From: Mytilisepta virgata
Taxonomy: Eukaryota; Mollusca; Bivalvia; Mytilida; Mytilidae
Assembly: GCA_028015205.1 (NCBI GenBank)
Contig: CM051518.1
Coordinates: forward strand, 34,500,001-34,564,000
DNA: 64,000 bases
Reading direction: 5' to 3'
Shown: piece after piece, positions 1-15,000 of the stretch
Layout of the letters: each line of letters opens with the position of its first letter
Position numbering within the stretch: the stretch's first letter is position 1
The notes under the pieces: generated by a model
The model's input: only the letters and a program-made list of their open reading frames with translations
What the model was told of the DNA's origin: nothing
The model's database searches: none
Made by a program: the position numbers and the translations under genes

Positions 1-7
1 CAACGAG
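1..7 (+). CDS. Probable 3' end of upstream coding exon
   Basis: The first seven bases are followed by GTAAGA, a good donor. In the phase required by the next exon they read Gln-Arg plus one base. Joined to the exon at 4164 this gives QRVCTHLEILDVL, which fits the helix-turn of an ankyrin repeat (compare the common AAQRGHLEIVELL pattern). The phase and sequence fit support it, but seven bases are weak evidence alone. Confidence 0.5.
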
Positions 8-3000
8 GTAAGATTACAGGTGTACACAGGTGTACTGCTTTATTTTTCTCTGCACAACAATATAATTGTAATGTCGGCATTGATTGATACCAATGCAATG
101 ATCAATAATGTCTAGATGTATAAATTTCTCTGGCGTGTTGCTATAATGATATTTGTTTTTAAAGTAGACGTTAATAAAACTCAATTAACTATTATAGATT
201 ATAAAAGTTTTATAGGATTTTGTGATACATGTATTCAAACCAATTCTTGCATTTGGAAATATATTTCAATATAAAATTTTAGCAGGTTCATGAAAGTCAG
301 ATTTCTAAAGGTGTCTTAGAAACCCAAAACAAATAAATTTGTGAGGAATATATCGAAAAGACAGGGATATTTAGACATTACAATTATATGGTCTTCAAAA
401 AATCTCTTTATCTACTATGCAATATTTCACCTTGTTTCTAAAGAGATGGCTTTTTCTTTTTTTATATAAAACAGAATATTTATGTTATCCCACAAATATA
501 ATCGTTATAGTATAGAATAATTATGGTCAGTCCTAGTATTTATGAAAAAAATCTTTGATTTTTATGTAAATTTTTACACGAAAGAAAACTTTTTCAGAAT
601 TTCACAAATATGGATGTTTCATTTATTTTATGAAAATAAAGCCTCTTTCTTTTTGTACAAAATAATATCATCAATCAACTGATACTTCTTCATTTGAACA
701 GATAGGGTGATAACTATAAGGGGGTGTGAGATTTTTCTCCATATTGAAGACTATGGTACTGTGATTTTTAAATGAAGAAAAGGAATAAAAGTGCAGTTCC
801 TTTACTTAAATTTTAGTCATATATATATAGGGATTCCCCCTTATCCTTTCTACCATATTTCATAACTTGTAAATTTTCTAAAAATAAAAACTTTTGTTTA
901 CATATATTGCTCTGCTTAAATGAGATATATTGATCATTTATTTGGAAATAACTGAGTTAACTAGGGACAACTATAAAATAGCCTCCCGTTAGCTTTAAGA
1001 CCAGAGGGTGAAACTTCATAATATCTCAAATGGGGAAACTGTGTTACATGTAGATTCTTCTACTCTTGTTAGCTTATGATATTTCTGTACTCAAGATTCA
1101 GCAATCATGCATTAGTCTTTTAAGGCATAGAAAATAAAAATATTTTTATTTTCTCAGATTAAATTTTTTTCTATCTTCATGTCATTCATTGTTTGTAGTT
1201 TGTATAGATTATTAATGTAAGCTTTTTTTGTTGCTTCCAGTTGATTTTGAACATGTCTTGTGTCAGTATGCATACACAAGGCTGGATTAAGGATGCACCA
1301 ATGGATGAATTTTGTTGATATTGTTATGAGCTATAATACATCACAAAAAAAGTTATGAAGATGGAGATATAATGTCAAAATTTTTCTTATTAGAGAAACG
1401 TATATCGGAACATATATAATTTGTGTCTTATTAATATGGATATTATATACAATGTAACCGTTTATCTTGTACTTAATTAAGTAACATAGCTTTATACACA
1501 TCAGTAATTTTATACAGACAAATAAGATATGGAATACTGATCTCAAACAAAAGACAATCAAATACTCATCAGTTTTGTAGTTCACTGTAGTATAATTATA
1601 TGTTTCAATGTACGACACAAAATTTGATAATAACACTGGTCAGTCTGCAGACAATATTTTAGAATCATTTCAATTAAAACTTCCATCCCTTCTTTGGACT
1701 ATTTGATGGGTTTTCTGACAAAACATAAAAAACATTTGAAAACATATTTAAATATTGTTCATACCATAAGCAGTCTTCTTGAATCATGTAGGGTGTATAA
1801 AGTATGAAATAAAAGTGACCAAATTCTTGTTGGACATTTGCTACTATTCAGATATTCTTCTTACATCAAACGGCCTGTTTTCGATTTGCCTGGCACTGTG
1901 AGACGTCAGATTGCACTTTGTATATAAAACAGGGAAAAAACAGCAAGAAAATCCTATCTCCTTCACTTTTGTAATATTTTTCTCACCATTAAAGTTTATA
2001 GATTTAAGTAATGTGTAATAATTCTTCAGAATTTATGTTATAATAAAGGCATGATATAGATGACATGTTTGTATCGTCTATTTTTTTTGCCTCTTCAGAA
2101 ATGGCAATCTTAGGTCAATAAAAGTAATTTTCGTAGATAATTATATAGATGGTTTCATAAGGGAAAAATTCAAGGTTTTCTTTAAAATTAATGTGAAATC
2201 CGAAAAATGATAAATGATGTTTGCAAATTTTCCCAATTTCATATATAGCTTGCGCTGTGACATCCCACGCTAAGCAGGCTATTTGATATCAGAGGGATTT
2301 CAGGCTAGATGCTTGTCTACTCCCTCATATACATATGCATACAAGATTACATGAACCTATCACTTTTAAAAGATATGAGCTTGGACAAAAACTTTTACCA
2401 AGGTGTTGATGCGCATGCATTCAAAGGGTAGTAGAAGAGTCTCATCTACTTCACTTATGCAAACTAAAATGAAGTCAGATTTAAAATTTTTTGCATACTA
2501 CAGTACACATTTCTGGAATCATTTTACCTTCATCAGATTTGTATGATCTAACATTCGTAAAACCAAAAATCATCAAAACATTGTGAGAAATGGAATAAAA
2601 CAAGCATATAACAGGATAGTAGAAATTCTGGTATTGTCAAAGTTTAAACATTGCTTTTAAAAGAATTTTCAATTTTCGCCACATGAATCTCAAAATAATG
2701 TCAAGCATTAATTGAGCATTTGATTGATTCTGTCAGAATAAAACATCTCAAAAAATAATATAAAAGTGTTCTTTGTTAATCGATTCAAATTTTTACTCGA
2801 AAAATATATGTACTGTATTACATAATCCATAAAACTGCAGACTTTTGTTTGGTTGTCAATTTGTTTTTGGTTTATTAACGAAAACATTTATTAACAATTA
2901 AATGGTTTAAAGAATAAATAAAGAAGCTTTAGACCTAAAAACATAAATAATGGAATTTTAATACCAAGATAAAAATTCAGTTGACATGTGTATGTAGCAT

Positions 3001-6000
3001 GACAAGAAACTACAAAAAACTCTTGTATTGCCTAATTTCAGAACTATTTGTGAACATGTAAAAATTGTAATTAATTACCAGGTAAAATCAATTTAGCTAT
3101 TGCTGTAAAAATATTTTAGCAGTTTTTTCTATTTAAATCACTCAAAATATTTTAGCTGACTATAGTGTTCAAACCGATTTGTATTAAAATAGAGTTTAAA
3201 GTTTTTTTATTTTTAGAGATATTGGAAATTAAACCAATCTAGATGTTAGCTTCAGTTGTATATATCTTAGGACATTTACATTTGACTATATCATAACAGT
3301 TTTATTTTCTGTCGAGGACACCTGGATAGCATTTGTATGTAGCTAGGAAACTTGGGATTTTTAGATACAGTTACATGCAGATATGCATTAACAAGAATTT
3401 AAAAAAGTTATAATTGCATTTATTTTCAACATAAAACTAGTGCCATATAAAACATTGATGGATTGTTCTGTCATGCTAAGTATTTGTTGTCGAGGTAAAA
3501 TGTATTGTTTGGTTAAGTTTGTTTTAATAAGAACATGTTTGACAGTATAATCATTTATATATATAGTAAATTGATTTATATAAGGTGTGAAATCCTTTAA
3601 TCGCTTAAATGATTTAAAATAATAAAACTTTCATATTGAGATGCCACTTATAAGATTAAGTAACTAATACAAACTTGCAGTACTTTAGTCATTTTTAAAG
3701 TATTCTTTGAACACAATAATTTTCCCTTTATGCACACCAGACATTAATAACCATAAGAGGCACCTTAAAGTACAAGTATTGTCCTTTCTGATATAATACA
3801 GACAAAGATACAGTTAAATCAAAGTGAGCAAAGCATTTTTCCATGGGAATTTTTATGGCTGCAAGTGGGGGGTGGGGGTGTTTTTGATTAACGACCACTC
3901 TATGACACAGGAACCCTGACTTGTGAGAATGTTTTAACCTTTGGGGAGGTAAATCCATTGGCTCAAAGTTGATATTTTTTCTCTGATCAATATGACTTTG
4001 TGAAGGACAGATATACCAAATGTTTTCATACATTCAAGGAATATCTTCAATAAATCACCATTTAACTATTTAAAGAATGAAAAAATCTTTCTCAGGTTCT
4101 AATTTTATATTTATATAGGGCAGTTGGTTTCATAATGTGCATTTAGAGAATTTTTTTTTTCAGTTTGTACACATTTAGAGATATTAGATGTCCTGATAGA
4201 ACACAATGCTGAATTGTCAAAGTGTGACAACCATAATGCCTACCCTATGCATTATGCTGCTCAGATGAATGGTCGAGATAATGGACATTCAGATCCAAAG
4301 ATTGGTGAAAAAGTTCTAAAAAAACTGCTAGACAGTGGTATCCCTTGTGATGTATTGGACAAAGACAGAAGACAGCCATTACTATGGGCTGCAAGTGCAG
4401 GTAGTATATGTATATCAAAGCAATTACAATGGATTGATTGGCTATCAGTACCTCATAGAGTTTACATTATAAAATACTGGCACTTTTTAAGATAAAAGTA
4501 TTGCCTCTTTTTTCTTTCCTCGAAACTATTTTGATTAAAAGCAAAAACCTCTCTCAAGGTCATATTGAGTCAGAAAACCTAGGTCCCACTGATTTATAAA
4601 TTATGAAGTTTGATTTTAATCTACTCAGTGAAGTATTACATATATGAGTTTTTTAATTCAATATATTGCAAATTCAGAAATTTTTCCTGCATTCATTATT
4701 TCAAATCTTTGTTTAAAGACAATATTGGAGGATTAATTAATGCAGTTGGTGTACTTTTTGTGAAGGGAAAATTTCAAAATGTTTGTTTCAGTCTTCATTC
4801 TGCCACAGTTTATGGCAATAATATCCAGAGGCTCCCAGGAGCATGTACCTCTCACCTGGAATCAATTATCCAATAAACGGCCATAAAGGTAGTAACAGAA
4901 AGGCTACTTGATTTGTGATTTGGATTAATGAACAATTCTTATTCCCCACCCATGAATGTGGATGGGGCATATAGAGTAACTCTTGTCCGTATGTCTGTCC
5001 GAACTATGTGGTTAAGTTTTGCGTTTAAGTTCATTTCTTTGGAACGAAGCATAGTGTATCAATGAATCTTCTTCAGGGGGTGTGCCTTCGGTAGAAATGA
5101 GCAGTCATACAATAATTGGGTCATTACGACCATACATTTTACGCTTGAGTGACTCTGGTTAAGTTTTGTGTTTAGGTTCATTTCTTTGAAACTAAGTATA
5201 GTGTATCAATGAAATTCATCAGTGGATGTGCCTTGGGTAGTAATGAGCAGTCATACAATAATTGGGTCATTATGACCTACATTTTACGCTTGAGCAACTT
5301 TGGTTAAGTTTTGCGTTTAGGTTCATTTCTTTCGAACTAAGCATAGTCTATCAACGAAACTTTATCAGTGATGTGCCTTTGATAGTAATGAGCAGTTATA
5401 CATGATGACCTACATTTTAGGCGGGGTATCCGTGTTTTACAGATGCAATTTTTAGGTTAATTTTGTATCATCTGCATGTAAATACCAAAATTGTTTAAAC
5501 TGGATCAAGCTTCACAGAAGACTTTATGAAGTGAATTTTTCAATCCTATCCCAGGGGTCGAAACATTAACTAGCCCGACGCCTGGGACTTGCAGTTTTTA
5601 TGACGGGCTACCCAATTTTAAGACTCAAAAAGCCAGACAGGCTAGGAAAATAAAAAAGCGTACTTATGATATTTTTTATGTTGTATATTTTCCATGTATT
5701 TTCCCCATGATAAAAATAGATTGCTGTCAAGGTAACCACTGTATCCAATCACCACACAATCAGTAACAACCAATCGTACCGATTTGCATTTAGGATACTC
5801 GTATTGATCAATATTGATAACACATCTCGATTCAGGAAACAAGCTTTTCTCTCATCTGACAGAAACCAGAAAATCATTACCCCTGTAATAATAACAAAAT
5901 GTGGCACAGCTTGTTTTATTTCAATTTTACTGTAAAAAATGGAGATAAACATAAAATATTGTTAAAAGAATACAGAAGTGTCAAAAGAGGGAGAAAAGTC

Positions 6001-9000
6001 CAAGGAAAAGACAAGCGTAAACAAACTTTTCAAACTCAGTTACTTTTCTGTGGCTCAAAATGAAATGTGAGGACATGAACTTTATTATTTCATGTAGTAG
6101 TTCTTTCCTTGCACTTATAAATTAGGGCTACCAGTTTGTTACCACGGACTAGTAGATTTGACCTGCAAGCTATCCCTGAGCTAGTAAGTTTGTAAAGGAA
6201 ATTTAAACCCCTGCTATCCTATGTTAGAAAAAAATCAAATTCAGTTCACTTTTGCTTAGTAGTTTCAGGGTATTTTTTTATATGTATTGTCTGTAGGGGT
6301 CCTGTGTTTAAGTGAGTTCAGGTGTCAGAGCCATATTGGTAGGTGGTCAGTTAAATTATGAAGTGAATTTCCCATATGGTCTTATGTTTAAAGAGGATCT
6401 GCTACAGTGACCATCTTGGTTAGCAGACATAATAGAGGACCACTTGGATAACAACTTGGTATCATTGTCCAAATTTACCATTGTTAAAGTTTGCTTTACA
6501 TAATGCAAGGGTGATTTATTTTACAGTTTGCTAGATTGCTATTTCCATTTGTTCTTGGACAATAACATTGTTGCTATGATGATAAGTAAAATGTACCTTT
6601 AATGTTGAGACATTTGTTATTATCAGTAAAATCATGTAATCACTTCATTTTTCCTAGAAGCTGAAATAAAATACAAACATGCATGTATTGATTTGAATTT
6701 ATCGTAGTACTGGTGTAGATTGTGATGTAACCATTGACAATAAAACATACAGTATTAAAATATGTTCCCATTAGGGTTTACTGATATCAAATGTTCTTAG
6801 AGGTTTCATATTTAAAGTGATATTAGTACCAGTTAGTTTTGTTATTTGATACTTTTATTGGCTTTAATTAAAATGCCATCAAAAATTTATATTCAATCAT
6901 TTTTTTCAAATATATGTAAGGATTTTTTTATTCAGAACTTCCTATACTATTTATCCTGTTTACTGCTAGAAAATATATCAAAGAATTAATTTTCTTAGGA
7001 AATTCCACAGTCAGAAATAAAATATTACCAAGTCTTCATTGACTATTCATCACAAATACATAATAATTTGGTCTATTTGAGAACATTTTTTGTCCATAGA
7101 CCAACATTAAAATTATGAAACTTATTGCATGGAATAAACATTCTGTAATAAAACAAATTGAATCCTCAGACCCAATAATGCAGGGAAATGACACTTCTGA
7201 ACTATGATTTAGTCCATTTCAGCCTCTCCTTTAGTCCCTGGACAAAATCCAAAAACTTTATTAGATCCCCCATGAACTTCATATATATGGGAATACCTTT
7301 ATCTGTCTGTCTGTTTGTCTGTGCAAGTCGTGTCTGGCTTTTTAATGCTTTGAAAAAATGAACACTGTCAGAGAGTGTGTCATGAAAAAGGTTTGATCAT
7401 GTACCATAAAGGTCAAGGTCAAAAACTTAATAAAATTGTATTCCCAAACCCAAAAATGTAGAAGAAGAGACTGCCAGATATTTGATGACTAAGAATAAAG
7501 GAGGTATTCAAGGGAGTTCATTAGAAAATGTAGATTGTAGTCTTTTATATTCTTCTGAGATTTTTTTTTCCGCTGGTGTTGGTTTCACAGTAAATATCAT
7601 TTTAATGCATTTAAGTTGCTGTTGCCATGAGATATATATCACCCAAGATTGTCTATGTATTATACCTTTGTAAGATATCATCGGTGAAATTTTCCCAGTA
7701 GCACAGAATTACTGCTCTTGCTGTGTAAACTCATATTTCGATTGTTTTATTGCCTAGACATACATAATCACAGTGTATACATTATGCATGATTTGGCACA
7801 TGTTTACCGTTCAAAAACTAACAACAAACAAATACAATAGGAAAAGGTTTCCATATTATCTTCAGGGGATATATTTTTTCCCATTCCCCATTTAGATGTA
7901 TACTGTTATTTTCATAATACTGAATATTATACACAAGATTATGACATATGTATATATAAGTATTTATTGTTCAATCCTTTTTTTCAGGAAATTCAGAATC
8001 CTGTAAATTACTAGTGAACGCTGGTTCTGATGTTAACTCCGTAGACAAAGATGGTCTTACTGGTATAAACTTTTTTGCCATTGAAAACGTCAATTTTAAA
8101 TTTCACTTCAGAAACTATATGTCTCTTTAGAGCTAACATGAAGGATATTATATATTAAAAGACAATTTAAATGTTGAATATGCTACATGTTATATGTCTA
8201 TAAAAAGTCTTCCTTTCATATAGATTAGAGGAAAAGCATCTCCACCAGAAACAATTCTTGATTCTGATGGGTCAAATTTTCAAAGTTTTCTCCTCTAAAA
8301 CTGCAATGTAAAATCTTTTCAAACTTTATAAGAATAATTATTGAGAGACCCTAATTTAGGTTAAACTTATTTATTTATAGTGGATTGGGAACCAAGTTAT
8401 ACCAACTTACGCTAATCCCTCTCCACTTGGCAGGTGTGAGAGTGGCCCCTGTAGCAGCATTTAAGCCTTCTTTTTTTTGACATCTACATGGGAATCTTTC
8501 ACGTGCTAAGGGTGTTGCTCTCCATTAACATAGACAGCCATTTTTCATCCCAATCAAACCAACTAACATCTGTTTTCGAGACCATTCTTGCAAGTGGTGT
8601 TGATATGGCATTGCAAATTTGATCATGAAATTTTCATCCCATACGAAAACTTTGGCTTTGTAGTCCAATGTGCTAACCACTACAACACAGTGCCCTTAAA
8701 CTTATTGAAAGACGCTTTACAAAAATTTCTCATTTGGTGTTGATCAAGTTGCATACATGGCGGCCACAGTGGCACATAGGTTTGCATAAAACCCAAATGG
8801 AAATCAACATCTCCTCTGAAACTACAAGGCCAGTAATAACCAAACTTGACAAGAATAGTGTATGAACGGTTCTTTATGAAATAGCATTTCATTTGGATTA
8901 AATGAAAAACACGGCCACACAGGCAATCTTGATTCTGATTGGTCAAATTTTCAAATTACTTCTTGTCATCTCTTAAACTAAAATACCAAATCTTTTCAAA

Positions 9001-12000
9001 CTTTATAAAAGGATGATTTTGAGACCTTCTACAAAGATTCCACATTTGGTGGTGATTGGGTGGCATACATGGTGGCCACAGTGGCACATAGGTTTGCATT
9101 GAAGCCTATGGGAAATCACAATTTCATCATCTCCTGTGAAACTGCAAGGCTAGTAATAAAACTTTGCAGCAATCATATATTGAAGGTCCTTTATAAAATT
9201 TGCTCATTTAATTGGTCCAATTTTCAAATTCTTGTGAAAAAATACGATGCCAAATCTTCAAACTTTATAGAAATGATTGGGAGACCCTATACAAAGAATC
9301 CTAATTTGCATTGATAGGAAGGTATACATGGCAGCAAATTGTCACATAAAAGTCCATAAAAGCCTATAGGAAATGAAAGTTTCTGTGAAACTACTAAGAC
9401 AATATTAACCAAACATACCAAGAATAGTGGATGGAAGGTTCTGATTGGTTGTAAAATATAGACTATTCTATCAATTTCTCTGTTAGCAGTGCACAGGGGA
9501 ACTCTACTATAACAAAACTATTGTAATCAAACTTATCCAATACAATTTTATTATTTATGGTTAAAGGGAGATAACTACTAACTATTAAAAATGAATATTT
9601 TCAGCTCTCCATTGTGCAGCATCTAGAGGACATGCTGATTGTATAGATAAGTTAAAGAAACTTGGTGCTGATGTAAATATAGCTGACATCAATGGTTGTA
9701 CAGCTTTATTTTATGCAATAACTCTGGGTAATAAAGAATGTACAAAACTTTTACTGAAATATGGTGCTGATCCTGACCACAAAGATTCCAGAGGGAGGAC
9801 GTGAGTAGATTATACAGTAGAAAGTAATGCAAAGGTGGAAATAACAATACAGATAACAGCATAAATAAACTCTTGGTGACAAAACTAGTATTAATTCACT
9901 TCACAGAACTTTTCTGAATCTGCCGCCTATGATAATTTCTTGGTCATTTTCCTATAAAAGAAAAAAATTTCTAAGTTTTACGTGGAAAATATAATGTAAA
10001 GAAAAGAATTTTTAAAAAAAGAAGAAAGAACGAAAATGTCAAAATTGTTTTGTGTCTTAATATTTACTTACCTTTGTCAGAAAATTAACATATATAAAGT
10101 TGTAGTTGCATAGTCAAAGTTTCAGTTTCCATGGCAACAAAAAAAAAGTTATTTGAATGCCAAAATATCAATCGAATTACAGTTGGTTGTATTTTGAATA
10201 TGAAAGGGTACATGTATTATTTTGCCCAATGCATTTCTTATTTTCTGCCAAGTTGTTTTTCAGTTAATCTTGATATGCCATCTCTTGTGTTCTGCATTTG
10301 CATTGGGCATCTGCAGGTGTATAATGACATTCTTCAGTATACATATGAAAGCATCTACCAAAGAATTTTGCTCATACTCAGCTTTCTTGTACTTTTAGTA
10401 AGGTGTGAAATTCTTCCACATTTATGTGATTTTAACAGTTTTGCTTGACTTTAATCACATGCATGTCAGGATTGTGTCAAGAATGTGTCATTTCTTACTT
10501 ATGATATATGAATGAAATTGGGTTTTTCTTGGCTAAATCTAGTTTTTATTATATTTAAACATGCTTTTCCTTCTTATGTAAAGTTGGTCATTTAGCTAAA
10601 TAAATCAGATAGTTATAATAGATTATGTGTAACTTCCTAATTAGGGATTTGATAAAGTCCGTGATTTTTTCAGATCATAATTATCATTTATAAAATTCAG
10701 ATTATCTGTTCTAGGCCTACTCATTGTGCAGCAATCAAAGGTTGTCTAGATACAGTGAAAATGCTAGATAAAAGTAAAGCTGATCTCTGGTTCCCGAGTT
10801 TCCGTGGAGACTGTCCAATACATGAGGCTGCACAAGGGGGACATTGTGGTATGTAATCAGTGTGTTAACATACCAGTAATATTTTATCATGGAAAACTCA
10901 CTGAAATTTTGAATGAACAATTCCAGTTATATATTTACTCCATTTTTTTTCATGAAAAAGATTTATAATAGATACCTGCAAGTGTCACATAATACAGACT
11001 GAAGCATGTAGTATAGGATTATAAATCATGATTTTTGGTAAATCAGTCGTAAGCATAGTCCTGTATGATATGTTCTGAATAATGTGGAATAGGAGACAAC
11101 TCCAGATAAACTAGTTTAGAGAATAGATTTTTTTGTGCTTTTTAATGTACTGTTGTGTCTTTCTAATTAATTTAATGATCAAAAGAATGGAAAATTCTAA
11201 AATCTCTTTATTATGATGTTGACCTTTCCTTGACAAAATCATTAGTGTCTTATTGTTATTTAATTGGGCCTTATATTAGTGTTTGTATCTGATTTGGGCT
11301 ATTTCTCCTCATTGAAGGTCACATGATGACTCCTAGATGTATTAAGCCTGTTAGCATGTTTACCGTAAAAACCCTAATTATTCAACGGCCTGATTATTCG
11401 ACACTTTCGAAAATCCAAGAGAAATTTAATTACTTTTCGACACTTTCAACATTGTCAAAGTTATATTTGTTGTTATCAGGTGCATCTTATGCTTTGCTAT
11501 ACTTACCGACCGTGGGTCGATTCATTCATTTTTAGCTCACCTGATCCAAAGGGTCAAGTGAGCTATTCTCATCACTTGGCGTCTGTCGTCCATCGTGATC
11601 CGTTAACTTTTACAAAAATCTTCTCCTTTGAAACTACTGGGCCAAATTGAACCAAACTTGGCCACAAGCATCATTAGGGTATCTAGTTTAAAAAATGTGT
11701 CCGATGACCCCGCTTGCCAACCAACATGGCCGACATGGCTAAAAATAGAACATAAGGGTAAACCACAGTTTTTGTCTTATATCTCAAAAACTAAAGCAAT
11801 TAGTGCAAAACTGACGGGGTAAAAATGTTCATCAGGTCAAGATCTACCTGTCATGAAATTTTCAGACGAATCGGTCAACCCTTTGTTGGGTTATTGCCCC
11901 TGAATTGTTAATTTTAAGGTAATTTTGCAGTTTTAGGTTATTATCTTGAATATTTTTATAGATAAAGACAAATTGTAAACATCAAAAATGTTCAACAGAG

Positions 12001-15000
12001 TAAGATCTACAAATAAGTCAACATGACCAAAATCATTGATTGACCCCTTATAGGAGTTTTTGCCCCTTAAAGACAGCATCCAGCATAAACTTTCCTTTAA
12101 AGATCTTTTTCCTCTCAAACCAATAGGCCAATTTAGACCAAACTTTGGTAGAATGGTCCTTGGGTGGCCCCCTTCCAAAATTATATCTGGCATCCCCGAC
12201 TTCCAACCGACATGGCTGCTGTTACTAAAAATATGAAAAAAGGAGGGGGGGGGGTGAATTTCAAAAATCTTCTTATATGAAACTACAAGGCCAGTTGGAA
12301 CCAAAGTGGAACCAAAGTTGGTAGTAATGGTTCTTAGGAGGTTCTCTTTCAGAAATATGTCCAATGACCCGGACTGTTAACCCAGATGACCGCCACAGCC
12401 GAACTTAACATAGGGCCCTATGGGAAAATTCATTGAAAAATCTTCTTGTCTTAAACCACTTGACCAATTGGAACCTGACTTGGCAGCAATGGTCCTTTGA
12501 TGGTCCTCTTACAGAGATGTGTCCGATGACCTGGATTGTCAACCAAGATGGCCGCCACAACCAAACTTAGTTTAACATAGGGCCCTATAGGAAAATTCAT
12601 TGAAAAATCTTCTTGTCTGAAACCACTTGGCATATTGGAGGAGGACTTGGCAGCATTGGTCCTTAGGAGGTCCTTTTTAGCTCACCTGGCCTAAAAGGCC
12701 ATGTGAGCTATTCTCATCACTTTGCGTCCGTCGTCGTCTGTCGTCGTTAACAATTTTTCAAACATCTTCTCCTCTGAAACTACTGAATGGATTTGGATAA
12801 AACATAGCATGATTGTTCCTTAGGGTATCCTGCACAAAGTTTGTGCTTCGATTTTTGATCCGTTGAAAAACATGGCCACTGTTACTAAAAATAGAACATA
12901 GGGGTCAAACAACAGTTTTTCGCAAATATCTCAAAAATCATTAGGTTATGGCAAATTCTGGCAGGTTGAAAGTGTTCAGCATGATGAGAGCTACATGTAT
13001 GCTGATTTTCGTGAAAATCTGTCAACTGATGTTAGAGTTATTGCCCTTTTTTGACATTTTTGGCTTTTTTTATGTTATTATTTCAAAAATCTTCTCCTCT
13101 GAAACTACTGAATGGATTTGGATAAAACATAGTATGATTGTTCCTTAGGGTATCCTGCACAAAGTTTATGCTTCGATTTTTGATGTGTCGAAAAACATGG
13201 CCACTGTTACTAAAAATAGAACATAGGGGTCAAACAACAGGTTTTTGCAAATATCTCAAAAATCATTAGTTATAGCAAATTCTGGCAGGTTGAAAGTGTT
13301 CAGCATGATGAGAGCTACCTGTGTGCTGATTTTCGTGAAAATCTGTGAACTGATGTTAGAGTTATTGCCCTTTTTTGACATTTTTGGCTTTTTTTTATGT
13401 TATTATTTCAAAAATCTTCTCCTCTGAAACTACTGAATGGATTTGGATAAAACTTAGCATGATTGTTCCTTAGGGTATCCTGCACAAAGTTTATGCTTCG
13501 ATTTTTGATCCGTCGAAAAACATGGCCACTGTTACTAAAAATAGAACATAGGGGTCAAACAACAGTTTTTTGCAAATATCTCAAAAATCATTAGGTTATG
13601 GCAAATTCTAGCAGGTTGAAAGTGTTCAGCATGATGAGAGCTACCTGTGTGCTGATTTTTCATGAAAATGTGTCAACTGATGTTAGAGTTATTGCCCTTT
13701 TTTGACATTTTTGGCTTTTTTTATGTTATTATTTCAAAAATCTTTTACTCTGAAACTACTATTCAAAATCAAATGAAACTTGGTAAGATTGTTCCTTAGG
13801 GTATCCTGCAAAAAGTTAATGCTTGGATTTTTGATTGGTTGAAAAACATGTCCTCCCTTACTAAAAATAGAACATAGGGGTCAAAATGCTGTTTTTTGCT
13901 ATTTTTTCCTGAATTATAGAAAGAAAATGAAGATGAAAGCTACTTTCAAGGTAAACATGTTATCCTGAGTTGAATGGTGATGATGAAAGTTTGTTTTGGA
14001 CGGCCATTTTTAAAATGGCTGCCATTTTCCCACCATTTTTTACACTTGCTCGGATTTCAACAATATTTGGTTTTTAAAGTAAACATGGTATCCTTAGTGA
14101 ATGGTGATGATAACAATGATTAAACTTCATAATATGTGAGCTTTTAATTGCCTTCACTTGGTGTCCGTCATCATCGTTTTCAAACATCTTCTCCTCTGAA
14201 ACTACCAGGGGGATTTGGATGAAACTTGGCATGATTGTTGAAGATGAATTAAAGCTTGTATTTTGTATTGTGAATCATCAGATTGACCATGACTGTATCT
14301 TAATCAAGCGTACGGAGAACTCATGCCCATTTCTTTCCAGAGGTTCTTGAAAGGCTTTTAACGGTATTTTCAGCGTTTTACATGACCTTTAATACTCAGT
14401 TTAATTTACAACAAACATTAATATATTAATTTAGTTTATAGTGCATTGTTTGCCAGGTGAGCGATTCAGGCTCTTGAGAGCCTCTTGTTCAGAAATGTGT
14501 CTGATTTCGTGGACTGTGAACCAAGATGGCTGCCACAGCAGAACTTAGTTTAACATAGGGCCCTATGTGAAATTCACTCAAAAATCTTCCTGTCTGAAAC
14601 CACTAAGCCAATTAGAATTAGACTTGGTAGCAATGGTCCTTAGATGGTCCTCTTTCAGAATTTTGTGCAATGACCCAGACTGTCAACCAAGATGGCCGCC
14701 ACACCCGAACTTAGTTTAACATAGGGCCCTATGGAAAAATTCATTGAAAAATCTTCTTGTCTGAAACCACTTGACATATTGGAGCCAGACTTGGCAGCAT
14801 TGGTCCTTAGGAGGTCCTCTTTCAGAAATATGTCCGATCACCCGGCTGCCACACTGACCTTTGTTAAATATTGGACCCTATAGGAAAAATTCATTTAAAA
14901 ATTTCTTGTCTGAAACCGCTTAGCCAGTTGGAACAAGACTTAGCAGAAATGGTCCTTAGATGGTTCTCTTTTAGAAATGTATCCAGTGACCTGGACTGTC

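Larger units (their letters stand above)
4401..7987. other. Intron, 3.6 kb
   Basis: Holds two short hairpin-headed repeats (4944-5443 and about 7267-7480, listed separately). I see nothing supportable in 5444-7266 or 7481-7970. A poly-pyrimidine tract and CAG precede the next exon. Confidence 0.55.

Noticed and set aside
1331..1636. 101-codon minus-strand frame at the left end
   Set aside because: Hydrophobic Ile/Tyr/Leu composition typical of random AT-rich sequence; no splice or domain evidence.
11933..12364. 143-codon minus-strand frame
   Set aside because: Lies across repeat modules of an AGCTCACC element; no domain seen, and the same modules elsewhere are not open.
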